This document shows, in pieces, positions 6,702 to 13,076 of a DNA stretch of 13,416 nt. The notes below the pieces were generated by a model, which was not told where the DNA came from, searched no databases, and was given only the letters and a program-made list of their open reading frames with translations. The stretch comes from Candidatus Falkowiibacteriota bacterium (GTDB lineage: Archaea > Iainarchaeota > Iainarchaeia > Iainarchaeales > GCA-2688035): the NCBI GenBank assembly GCA_017610485.1, contig JAFCBY010000021.1, forward strand, positions 1-13,416. The letters are read 5' to 3'. A program made the position numbers and the translations under genes. Position 1 is the stretch's first letter, and each line of letters begins with the position of its first letter.

Positions 6702-6964
6702 AGAGATTTTAGATAGGACTTAGCCAAGGCCTCTCTTTCCGCATCAGAAAGTTTTCCTTTAAAGACGGCTTTTTGCTGAAGCCTTTTCTTCAAATGCCTG
6801 ACCTCAACAAGGTCCTTTTCCAGGGACAAAACCCTTAACAGCTTCTCTCTGGCGGCATCCCTCACAAACTCGCTTTTGCTCTGGTAAAGTCCTGTTCTGA
6901 GAACCATTCCATCAATCGCCTTCGAAAAAGACTGTTCTGCAACAAAACTAATTGTGGTTGCCAT
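6692..6964 (-). CDS. Ribbon-helix-helix (CopG/Arc-type) DNA-binding protein, possible antitoxin
   Basis: The 90-residue product begins MATTISFVAEQSFSKAIDGM, a short beta strand plus first helix, followed by GLYQSKSEFVRDAAREKLLR, which matches the turn and second helix of RHH repressors (S-x-F-[IV]-R-x-A-[AV]-R-x-x-L). A long charged C-terminal helix region (residues 46-90) could bind a partner. RHH proteins commonly act as antitoxins that autorepress. An upstream ATG at 6989-6991 would add MILLLFFYC; I reject it because the strand normally lies at the N-terminus and that ATG overlaps the promoter palindrome region. It is convergent with the PIN gene, sharing 10 nt of coding sequence at the 3' ends. 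Confidence 0.8.
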   Translation of the reverse strand: MATTISFVAEQSFSKAIDGMVLRTGLYQSKSEFVRDAAREKLLRVLSLEKDLVEVRHLKKRLQQKAVFKGKLSDAEREALAKSYLKSLQA

Positions 6965-6992
6965 ACAATAAAAGAAAAGCAGCAAAATCATT

Positions 6993-7010
6993 ATAATAGT
7001 ATACTATTAT
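6993..7010. promoter_or_regulatory. Perfect 18-bp palindrome, likely operator of the RHH gene
   Basis: ATAATAGTATACTATTAT is identical to its reverse complement over all 18 bases. It ends 28 nt upstream of the RHH start and overlaps the TATA-like TATTATAATG of that gene's promoter. RHH dimers bind palindromic or tandem half-sites, so a bound dimer pair here would block transcription of its own gene. No second copy was seen in the window. Confidence 0.6.
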
Positions 7011-7029
7011 GACAACTTTCTTGCCAGGG

Positions 7030-7500
7030 CTACTTAGGCTTTCTTCTCCTAAACCTGAGAAGCCAGGTCCGCCCTTCTCCATGTCCATCCGACTCTAACA
7101 GCTCGTGGTTTTCAACAGTTCTCTTCAAAGAGTCAGTTTCTCTTATCCTTCTAGAAGTTCCAAACATTTTTGGACTCATTTCACTAACCTCAACTCCTCT
7201 GTAGTCCATTCTTCTTGCAACCTCAACCCCGTACTCAAGGAGATTCTGGCCGGTTCCCTTTAGGTAACCCTTGCCCTTGAGATACTTTGGGTGTTTTGAC
7301 CCCAATTCACCCGGTTTTATTCCCATTAGGCCGCGGTATTTCTTTTTTACATAGAGCGTTGGTATTACCACAGTTCTGTCCCAAATCTTTTCCAGAGTCA
7401 GGAAAGCTATAGGTTCCTTTTTTTTTATTAAGGATGAAGAGAACCTTCTTGTTTCTCCGTGTAACCTAATTATCCTTCCGTAGTCCTGGGCCTGTTTCAA
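7030..7500 (-). CDS. Hypothetical protein with weak GNAT-acetyltransferase resemblance
   Basis: The open frame gives 156 residues from a TTG at 7498-7500; there is no ATG near the front. The segment TLYVKKKYRGLMG followed by KGTGQNLLEYGVEVARRMDY looks like the beta4 and acetyl-CoA-binding (Q/R-x-x-G-x-G/A) region of GNAT enzymes, but about 20 lysine-rich residues are inserted between and the usual C-terminal aromatic-GF motif is absent. I hold the assignment weakly. The front end overlaps, in another frame, the tail of a long startless open frame (7466-7978) on the same strand. A one-base insertion between about 7470 and 7520 would explain both as a single gene of up to about 320 residues. 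It uses AGA/AGG arginine heavily. It could be a genuine second cistron with a TTG start, or the 3' half of a pseudogene. Confidence 0.45.
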   Translation of the reverse strand: MKQAQDYGRIIRLHGETRRFSSSLIKKKEPIAFLTLEKIWDRTVVIPTLYVKKKYRGLMGIKPGELGSKHPKYLKGKGYLKGTGQNLLEYGVEVARRMDYRGVEVSEMSPKMFGTSRRIRETDSLKRTVENHELLESDGHGEGRTWLLRFRRRKPK

Positions 7501-7978
7501 ATGAAAACGCGTCCCACATGCTCAGTGTGCCTTTTTCCTGTAGTCGTGCCCTAGTAAGTGGATCAAGACGTCCATCCCATAGTGAATAAGTTACTTCATA
7601 ATCTTTGGTTTTTATGTATTTCACAACTTTTTGGTTATCCCCCCTTAGTTGAACGGCATCATAATATTTTCCATCAGCAAGAACTATTTTTCCGCCCCTG
7701 TTCCCATACTGGTTTTTTGGAGCATTTTTTAAAAAGCGTCTTATGTAATCTTTTTCGTTTCTTTTTCTATCAGCTGCCTCCCTCGCCCACCTTGCATCAT
7801 CTTTCGCCGTTAATTCAGCATCTTCCTTTGCCCACCTAGTCCTTTTTTGCGCTTCGGTTTCCTTGGGCTCTGGCCTATTTCTTCTCCTAGCGTTTTTTAT
7901 AAACCGTCTAATATTGGGCCTGTAATAAAAGGGAGTTATAGGACTTAATAAATTTATTGAACCAAAAGCTTTTTGGGG
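7466..7978 (-). pseudogene. Long startless open frame with internal repeats; probable 5' part of a decayed gene
   Basis: On the minus strand 170 codons are open from 7978 to the TAG at 7466-7468, bounded upstream by a TAG at 7979-7981. There is no ATG, GTG or TTG in the first two thirds of it, so start-based gene finding misses it. The translation is protein-like: SINLLSPITPFYYRPNIRRF, then a charged helical stretch, then IVLADGKYYDAVQLRGDNQK and YSLWDGRLDPLTRARLQEKG. Two short motifs recur: IRRFIKNA and IRRFLKNA about 50 residues apart, and RWAKEDA and RWAREAA 14 apart. Its tail overlaps the GNAT-like frame by about 35 nt. Best read as the 5' half of a gene that lost its start, with a frameshift joining it to the next frame. 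Start at ATA/ATT is an alternative. Family unknown. Confidence 0.45.
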
Positions 7979-7989
7979 CTAAACCAGGT

Positions 7990-9576
7990 GTGTTTTTCTT
8001 GCCAGATGTAAAGGCTTACAGCAGAGAACTAATAAGGCTGATTGAATCAGGCCGGCTTAAAACAAGGTATTCTCTGAACGAGGAAAAGATAAAACTTTGC
8101 AAGGAGTTTGGCCTGGCAAATATGCCTACAAATGCAACAATTCTCTCCTTTGCAAAGAGGAGAACAGAAAAAATTGTCTCCTTGTTAAAAGTAAAGCCCA
8201 CTCGCTCGCTCAGCGGCATTGCCGTTGTTGCAATCATGTCAAAGCCAGGCAAATGCCCAGGGAAATGCATTTACTGCCCAGGCAGCCTCTTGCCTGGAAA
8301 GAAAACGCCAAAGAGCTACACTGGTGAAGAGCCTGCCACAATGAGGGCACTGGCAATGAATTTTGACCCAAAAAAGCAAATTGAGAACAGGCTAAGCCAG
8401 CTGCATGAGGCAGGCCATTCAACTGGCAAGGTTGAGCTCATTGTAATGGGCGGAACCTTCTTCAGCCACTCTCCCACTTACCAAAACAAGTTTGTGCTTT
8501 CCTCAATCAACGCGGTCTGTGGCGCTCGTTCTAAATCTTTGGAGGCTGCCAGAAAAAGGGCGGAGTCGAGCAAAAGGCGGATAACAGGAATTACCTTTGA
8601 GACAAGGCCTGACTACTGTGGAAAAAAGGAAATAAACAGAATGCTTTCCTTTGGGGGCACAAGATGTGAACTTGGAGTCCAGACAATTTATGACAGGGTT
8701 TACAGGAGAATCAACAGAGGCCACTCAGTCAAGGATGTTGTTGAGGCAACAGCCCTGCTTAAGGACACTGCATTCAAGGTAACCTACCATTACATGCCCG
8801 GCCTTCCCAATGTTTCGCTGGCCCAGGACAAAAAGGCCCTGAGGGATCTTTTCAAAAGCCCTGATTTCAAGCCAGACAATTTCAAAATTTACCCCTGCCT
8901 TGTGATTAGGGGAACGGAGTTGTTCAAGCAGTGGAAGAAAGGTGAGTACAAGCCATTCTCCACAGAGAAGGCTGTAAAGCTCTTGTCCTATGCAAAGCAG
9001 TTTGTTCCAAGATGGGTTAGGATAATGCGCATTCAAAGAGACATTCCTGCCCAGCTGATAGAGGCCGGGGTCAAGAAAAGTAACCTGAGGCAGCTCATCC
9101 AGGATGAAATGCGTTCCAAGGGCGTTGAATGCAGTTGCATTCGCTGCAGGGAGGCAGGTCTTTCCAAAGCAGGAAACCTCTCCCAAGACCTGCTGGATGC
9201 AAAGCTCTTTGTGGAGGAATATGAGGCAAGCAACGGCCTTGAAACATTTGTTTCCCTGGAGGACAGGGCGAGAAAAATCCTGTTTGGCTTTGCAAGGCTC
9301 CGCTTTCCATGCAAACCCTTTAGAAAAGAGCTTTCGCAGGACACTGCCTTGCTCAGGGAACTGCGTGTATTTGGCCTTCCTCAACCCCTCCACCAAAAGA
9401 GGCCTGATTCGATTCAGCACAAGGGCCTTGGCAAAAGGCTCTTGCAGGAATCCGAGGGGCTTGCCAGAGAAAACGGGTCAAAAAAGCTTGCAGTAATAAG
9501 TGGCTTGGGTGTTAAGCCCTACTATTATTCGCAGGGATTTACGGAAGATGGCCTTTTTGTATCAAAAAGGCTTTAA
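7990..9576 (+). CDS. elp3: Elp3-type tRNA uridine(34) acetyltransferase (radical SAM plus GNAT)
   Basis: Elp3 makes the carboxymethyl group of cm5U34 in tRNA anticodons using a radical-SAM core and acetyl-CoA. The order is right: an N-terminal tRNA-binding segment (RLIESGRLKTRYSL), KPTRSLSGIAVVAIM, cysteines Cys89, Cys93 and Cys96 in KCPGKCIYCPG, SYTGEEPATMRA, FETRPDYCGKKEINRM, a Cys-rich ECSCIRCREAG, and a C-terminal GNAT domain with HKGLGKRLL at 477-485 and VISGLGVKPYYYSQGF. Length is normal at 528 aa. There is no ATG near the front. GTG 7990 fits the family N-terminus; TTG 7957 would add 11 residues but overlaps the AT-rich promoter-like sequence. The first Fe-S gap is C-x3-C where relatives usually have C-x4-C (CPHGxC). 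It probably leads a run with the small genes at 9603 to 10747. Confidence 0.93.
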   Translation: MFFLPDVKAYSRELIRLIESGRLKTRYSLNEEKIKLCKEFGLANMPTNATILSFAKRRTEKIVSLLKVKPTRSLSGIAVVAIMSKPGKCPGKCIYCPGSLLPGKKTPKSYTGEEPATMRALAMNFDPKKQIENRLSQLHEAGHSTGKVELIVMGGTFFSHSPTYQNKFVLSSINAVCGARSKSLEAARKRAESSKRRITGITFETRPDYCGKKEINRMLSFGGTRCELGVQTIYDRVYRRINRGHSVKDVVEATALLKDTAFKVTYHYMPGLPNVSLAQDKKALRDLFKSPDFKPDNFKIYPCLVIRGTELFKQWKKGEYKPFSTEKAVKLLSYAKQFVPRWVRIMRIQRDIPAQLIEAGVKKSNLRQLIQDEMRSKGVECSCIRCREAGLSKAGNLSQDLLDAKLFVEEYEASNGLETFVSLEDRARKILFGFARLRFPCKPFRKELSQDTALLRELRVFGLPQPLHQKRPDSIQHKGLGKRLLQESEGLARENGSKKLAVISGLGVKPYYYSQGFTEDGLFVSKRL

Positions 9577-9578
9577 AC
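9571..9578 (+). promoter_or_regulatory. TATA-like box overlapping the elp3 stop
   Basis: CTTTAAAC lies about 25-30 nt before the ATG at 9603 and contains the elp3 TAA (9574-9576). A second candidate, CTTATACT, starts at 9581. Either the next gene has its own leaderless transcript or it is read through from elp3. Confidence 0.35.
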
Positions 9579-9602
9579 TACTTATACTGTATTATTGTTC
9601 TT

Positions 9603-9908
9603 ATGGGTGCTCAAGAGGACTGGATTCTTTTTTTGGAGAAAAATCCGCAATTTTACGAGCTTACCAAAGGAGACTTTTTCATTCAGTTTCTTGAGGAAAT
9701 TTCCAAGGGGGCAAAGAGCCTTGACAGCCTAAAGCTCATTTTTCCGCGCGTTGAGGACTCTGATTTGAAGACGGTTATAGAAGCATTTCTCGACCTCAAG
9801 GTTGTTTCAAAAATAATGCTTGGCCCAAAGGCCTTCTTTGGCATTACCCCTGCCGGGAAAAGGCTTTTGTCAACCTACAATAAGGCAAAGCAATTTTTTA
9901 GCACATGA
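9603..9908 (+). CDS. Small hypothetical protein with winged-helix-like C-terminus
   Basis: 101 residues, soluble, no signal peptide. The region from about 38 to 92 looks like a winged helix: SLDSLKLIF, then SDLKTVIEAFLDLKVVSKI as the paired helices, and FFGITPAGKRLLSTY as the wing and final helix (the ITPAGK.LL pattern is common in archaeal transcription factors). The N-terminal 35 residues (DWILFLEKNPQFYELTKGDF) are helical and acidic. DNA binding is inferred from pattern only. It starts 26 nt after elp3 on the same strand. Confidence 0.6.
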   Translation: MGAQEDWILFLEKNPQFYELTKGDFFIQFLEEISKGAKSLDSLKLIFPRVEDSDLKTVIEAFLDLKVVSKIMLGPKAFFGITPAGKRLLSTYNKAKQFFST

Positions 9909-9934
9909 CCCTAATTTAAAAGCTTTTTCCAGGG

Positions 9935-9953
9935 CTTTATATATAATTATATA
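9935..9953 (+). promoter_or_regulatory. AT-rich promoter with a 14-bp perfect palindrome
   Basis: A CTTTATATATA box merges into TATATAATTATATA (9940-9953), identical to its reverse complement. It lies 36-50 nt before the ATG at 9989, with GGGGA at 9974-9978 as a weak ribosome site. It is probably the TATA region for the genes at 9989 and 10388. Purely A/T palindromes arise easily by chance, so operator function is uncertain. Confidence 0.5.
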
Positions 9954-9988
9954 GTATATAATGCAGAAGTTTTGGGGACTGATTTATT

Positions 9989-10339
9989 ATGACTAGAGCA
10001 CTTTTGGCTGTTTTGGGCGTTGGAAAGGGCAGCTGGGGGCATATTGCAAGGCTAATTGGCGAGGAGGAATGGGATTCTATCCTGGTGATTGGAAATGATT
10101 GGGGTAAGGAAAAATTTTCTCCTGGCAAAGAAGTTGACTGGGTAATAGTCAACAACAGGGCGGGTTTTAACATCCTAAAGGATACAATCAAGGAGAAGCT
10201 CCCAAAAGAGGATGAGATCTGTGTAACATTGATAAGCGGTTCTGGCAAGGAGCATACTGCCCTGCTTGCCGCTTTAAGGGAAGCGAAAAAGCCTTTCAAA
10301 CTCGTTATTCTAACAGGCGAAGGCGTCCAGTATTTTTAA
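9989..10339 (+). CDS. Conserved-looking alpha/beta hypothetical protein, possible CARF-like fold
   Basis: 116 residues with a regular strand-helix alternation: strand ALLAVLG, a glycine-rich GKGSWGH turn, helix IARLIGEEEW, strand DSILVIGND, strand VDWVIVN, a helix, strand CVTLISGSG, helix EHTALLAALREA and a last strand LVILTGEG. Two loops, GVGKGSWGH (10-18) and ISGSGKEH, face the ends of strands where Rossmann-like folds bind ligands. The second resembles the T-G-G-T-K type loop of CARF domains that sense cyclic oligoadenylates, but the match is faint and I do not claim the family. It has its own promoter and is followed after 48 nt by a membrane-anchored nuclease gene on the same strand. It could equally be an uncharacterised Rossmann protein unrelated to defence. 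Confidence 0.6.
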   Translation: MTRALLAVLGVGKGSWGHIARLIGEEEWDSILVIGNDWGKEKFSPGKEVDWVIVNNRAGFNILKDTIKEKLPKEDEICVTLISGSGKEHTALLAALREAKKPFKLVILTGEGVQYF

Positions 10340-10387
10340 CCCTGTCAACAGACCAGGGGAGCCAATTTCGGTTGGAGGGTAATTAAC

Positions 10388-10747
10388 ATGCTTGAAATAA
10401 TCCTGGCACTAATTTCAATTGCCCTGTTTCTGGCACTTGTTTTCCTAATTAAGAAAGTCCTTTCCCTTAGGGACACAATTGAGAGGCTGAAGTTTGAAAA
10501 GGGCAGCCAGTCTGTCAGATATGGGAAGATGACGGAGCAATTCATCCCCTTCATGGAAAGGTTTCCCTTCAACCCAGAGCAATTCAGGTTTCTTGGAAGC
10601 CCGATTGACGGCGTCCTCTTTGATGATGAGCAAATTGTCTTCTGCGAGTTCAAGACTGGGTCAAGCAGCTTGAATCAGAGGCAGAGGCAAATAAAGCAGC
10701 TTGTGAAGGAAAAGGCAGTAAAATGGTTTGAGTTCAGGGTCAGGTAA
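10388..10747 (+). CDS. Membrane-anchored Holliday-junction-resolvase-like endonuclease
   Basis: 119 residues. One N-terminal transmembrane helix (about 3-21, IILALISIALFLALVFL), a short coiled segment (SLRDTIERLKFEK), then a PD-(D/E)xK-like core: GKMTEQFIPFMERFPF, GSPIDGVLF with Asp74, and IVFCEFKTG with Glu87 and Lys89, followed by NQRQRQIKQLVKEKAVKW. This layout matches the predicted endonuclease family related to archaeal Holliday-junction resolvases (COG4741/Endonuc_Holl), widespread in archaea and biochemically poorly known. The catalytic D-x12-E-x-K set is complete. GGAGGG at 10374-10379 is a good ribosome site for ATG 10388. The stop (10745-10747) directly abuts the stop of the convergent gene at 10748. 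Confidence 0.82.
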   Translation: MLEIILALISIALFLALVFLIKKVLSLRDTIERLKFEKGSQSVRYGKMTEQFIPFMERFPFNPEQFRFLGSPIDGVLFDDEQIVFCEFKTGSSSLNQRQRQIKQLVKEKAVKWFEFRVR

Positions 10748-11347
10748 TCAAATTCGATTTGCTTCTTGTGTAAATTGTATAAAGTTGGTTACTGAGTGAG
10801 CAATATCATGTATAATATAAAATTCCACATGTTTAAGAAAAAATTCTAGTTTGCCTTTTTCACCAGGGCCCCTCGCATAGGCTTCATAAGTGACATGTGA
10901 CGGAAGTTCACTTACAATATCATGCAATGTTTCCCTAACTTTTTCAATTGATTTAGGAGCTAGGCTTTTCACCAGCTGCCTCTCCTCTTTAGTTATTTCA
11001 AATCTTTCCAAAATCTTTTTCGGTTGGTTCTTTTCATTTATGTGCTGTGCAAAGAGTTCTGAAAGCTGAATTAGTATTTTCCTATCTTTTTTTGGAATCT
11101 TGCTGGCCTTTACAGCTTCTACAATAGAGGTCTTCAGAATTTCTTTCATTCTTGCTCTTCTTTCCGCGTATGTTGGGTGTTCGAAATGTGTTGCCAGGGC
11201 AGGCTGTATTGACTTTTTAATGATTTTTTTTGCAAGGGGTGATAATTTTAAGGCAGGGAACAATTTTAGTTTTCTTTTCCTTGCAGTTGAATAGTCTCTC
11301 CTATTTTTTTGAAAAACAGTTCTTGGCCTAGCTTTCTGAAATAGCAT
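10748..11347 (-). CDS. Hypothetical basic, helical protein
   Basis: 199 residues, no recognised family, no signal peptide or membrane segment. The first 50 residues are very basic (KARPRTVFQKNRRDYSTARK, then KRKLKLFPALK). The rest is mainly helical, with KKDRKILIQLSELFAQHINE, FEITKEERQLVKSLAPKS, and a distinct C-terminus that includes SHVTYEAYARGPGEKGKLEF and EFYIIHDIAHSV. An HxxxH-like pattern (HDIAHS) near residue 181 is noted but no metal enzyme is claimed. Base composition is more AT-rich than the purF gene behind it. A TATA box lies about 27 nt before the ATG at 11345-11347, so the mRNA may be leaderless. It is in the same direction as purF, 62 nt downstream of it, but seems separately transcribed. 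Confidence 0.65.
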   Translation of the reverse strand: MLFQKARPRTVFQKNRRDYSTARKRKLKLFPALKLSPLAKKIIKKSIQPALATHFEHPTYAERRARMKEILKTSIVEAVKASKIPKKDRKILIQLSELFAQHINEKNQPKKILERFEITKEERQLVKSLAPKSIEKVRETLHDIVSELPSHVTYEAYARGPGEKGKLEFFLKHVEFYIIHDIAHSVTNFIQFTQEANRI

Positions 11348-11368
11348 ACTAAAAAATTGTCAAAAAAC

Positions 11369-11379
11369 ATTTTTAAAGC
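11369..11379 (-). promoter_or_regulatory. TATA box for the hypothetical gene at 10748-11347
   Basis: On the minus strand GCTTTAAAAAT is centred about 27 nt upstream of the ATG. That is the spacing expected when transcription begins at or next to the start codon. No Shine-Dalgarno is present, which fits a leaderless transcript. Confidence 0.5.
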
Positions 11380-11409
11380 AGGTCTTTGGTTAGGGCAAGC
11401 CAGCTTTCT

Positions 11410-12975
11410 TCAAATAACCCTTTTGTGTTTTTTCCCTGGGTTTTTTTTGAACTCGTCAAGGGCCTTGCAGAACAGTTTCTTTCCGCAGTCTGTGGGGTAT
11501 TTTCCTGTAAGGCAGGCCATGCAAAGGCCCCCGGATTCCTCTGGCAGGCCGATTGCCTTTTTCAGGCCTGCAATGTTCTGGTATGCAAGGCTGTCAAGGC
11601 CTATTTCCTTTCCAATGCCTTCAATTGCCTTTTCCGAAACGTCAATTCTTGTTGTTCTCACTTCCTCTGCGTCCATGTGCTTTGGGGCCGCAAGCTCTTG
11701 CAGTGTTGACATGTCTGTTCCATAAAAGCAGGGGTACTTTATTGGCGGGCAGCTCACCCTCATATGAACCTCTTTCGGCTTGCCAACTCTTCTAAGCATT
11801 GCAATAAACGATTTTCCTGTTGTGCCCCTTACAAGGCTGTCGTCAACCAGAATAACCTTTTTTCCCTCAATAGCAGCCTTGTTTACATTGTACTTTTCCC
11901 TTGCAATGTTTGCCCTGTTGTTGCCCTCAATAAACGTTCTGCCAACATACCTGTTTCTAATCAGGCCCTCCATAAGCGGCAGGCCTGTTTCGTGCGCATA
12001 GCCTGATGCGGCGGGCTTTGCCGTGTCGGGAACTGCCACAACCACAAAGTCCTTGCCGTTGAGCTCAAGCTGCTCGTTTCTCGCAAGCTGCTCTCCAAGG
12101 CGCCAGCGGGCCTCGTAAACGCTCACCTTGTCAATTACTGAGGCCGGATTTGAAAAGTAAACCCATTCAAACATGCAGTGCGAAACATTTCTCTTCTTTG
12201 CAAACCTTTTGACCTCCAGATTGCCGTCCTGAACCAAAACCATTTCCCCTGGGGCAACATTCCTTACCTTTTCAGCTTCGCAGCTTGTCAAAGCACAGCT
12301 TTCGCTTGCAGCCATAAAGAGGCCGTCCTCATTGCTGTAACTCAGTGGCCTTATTCCAACAGGGTCGCGTGCAACAACCAAAAGCCCATCAGCATTTATG
12401 TACGAAATGCAGTAGGCGCCGTCAAATGTCTCGCTCAGGTTTCCGAAAACGTCTTCAATCGCTGTTTTCTGGCTTCCAACCATTGCCTTTGAAATGAAGT
12501 GCATCACGAGCTCGGTGTCAATATCCCTCACAAGGTAGTAGCCCGCGCCCAAAAGCTGTTTCTTCAATTCTGAAAAGTTGGCGATGTGGCCGTTGTAGCC
12601 AAAGCTGAACCATTTTCTAAGCCTGCCGTGGTGCCTTTCAAACGGCTGGGCAGAACTCTCGTCCTCCCTGCCGCTTGTGGCATACCTTACGTGGCCAATT
12701 CCCCTGCTTCCGGAATACTCGCTCAGAATGGCCTTGTTTTTCTCAAGGTGGTGGCTTCTGAAAACCTCGTTTACCATGCCAATGCCTTTGTGGGTGTCAA
12801 TCAGCTGTGTTCTCTTCTTGTTGTATGTTGTGATTCCAGCGCTTTGCTGGCCCCTGTGCTGCTGCTGCAACAGCATCTTGTACAAATAGTGCGCTGCGCC
12901 GCCAAACGGCGGGTCTTTCATGCCCTTTGGCAGTGAAACAGCCGCTATTCCACACTCTTCTCCCAAACCTTCCAT
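11410..12975 (-). CDS. purF: Amidophosphoribosyltransferase
   Basis: Catalyses the first committed step of purine synthesis: PRPP plus glutamine to 5-phosphoribosylamine. The start chosen is ATG 12973-12975, giving MEGLGEEC: a seven-residue propeptide before the catalytic Ntn cysteine (Cys8), as in PurF enzymes that are cleaved to expose Cys. The glutaminase domain shows QQHRGQQSAGI, GHVRYATSG and SFGYNGHIAN. The PRPP loop is VILVDDSLVRGTT with Asp378-Asp379. CPPIKYPCFYG and GGLCMACLTGKYPTDCGK hold the cysteines that bind a 4Fe-4S cluster in Bacillus-type PurF. Full length is 521 aa. A longer ATG start at 13044 would add a hydrophobic MIAARGKVCFLILFGLNFLL and bury Cys8; it is rejected. A second PurF-like gene lies just upstream. 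Confidence 0.96.
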   Translation of the reverse strand: MEGLGEECGIAAVSLPKGMKDPPFGGAAHYLYKMLLQQQHRGQQSAGITTYNKKRTQLIDTHKGIGMVNEVFRSHHLEKNKAILSEYSGSRGIGHVRYATSGREDESSAQPFERHHGRLRKWFSFGYNGHIANFSELKKQLLGAGYYLVRDIDTELVMHFISKAMVGSQKTAIEDVFGNLSETFDGAYCISYINADGLLVVARDPVGIRPLSYSNEDGLFMAASESCALTSCEAEKVRNVAPGEMVLVQDGNLEVKRFAKKRNVSHCMFEWVYFSNPASVIDKVSVYEARWRLGEQLARNEQLELNGKDFVVVAVPDTAKPAASGYAHETGLPLMEGLIRNRYVGRTFIEGNNRANIAREKYNVNKAAIEGKKVILVDDSLVRGTTGKSFIAMLRRVGKPKEVHMRVSCPPIKYPCFYGTDMSTLQELAAPKHMDAEEVRTTRIDVSEKAIEGIGKEIGLDSLAYQNIAGLKKAIGLPEESGGLCMACLTGKYPTDCGKKLFCKALDEFKKNPGKKHKRVI

Positions 12976-13007
12976 TATTCCCACTAATAAGAAATTTAAT
13001 CCAAATA

Positions 13008-13019
13008 GTATTAAAAAGC
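13008..13019 (-). promoter_or_regulatory. TATA-like box for purF
   Basis: GCTTTTTAATAC on the minus strand lies about 39 nt before the purF ATG, in the 101-nt gap after the upstream purF-like gene. It suggests that purF can be transcribed independently of its neighbour. Confidence 0.4.
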
Positions 13020-13076
13020 AGACTTTCCCTCTGGCTGCAATCATGCTTCCAGGCCGTCAATCCAGCCGGCTTTTCC

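Noticed and set aside
591..7515. Shared GGGACGCGTTT near 587-597 and 7505-7515 on the minus strand
   Set aside because: Only 11 bases match, in unrelated reading contexts, with no extended similarity; probably chance.
7558..7839. Plus-strand ORF of 93 codons upstream of elp3
   Set aside because: The minus strand here reads as a much more protein-like frame with repeated motifs; this one is rich in Leu, Phe, His and Pro, as expected of a complement of charged codons.
8725..9420. Minus-strand ORF of about 231 codons inside elp3
   Set aside because: It lies wholly opposite a confidently identified elp3; a shadow frame.
12976..13044. N-terminal extension of PurF that looks like a signal peptide
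   Set aside because: PurF needs its catalytic Cys at or near the mature N-terminus; the 12975 start gives the usual short propeptide, and purine synthesis is cytoplasmic. The hydrophobic stretch is a translation of the promoter.
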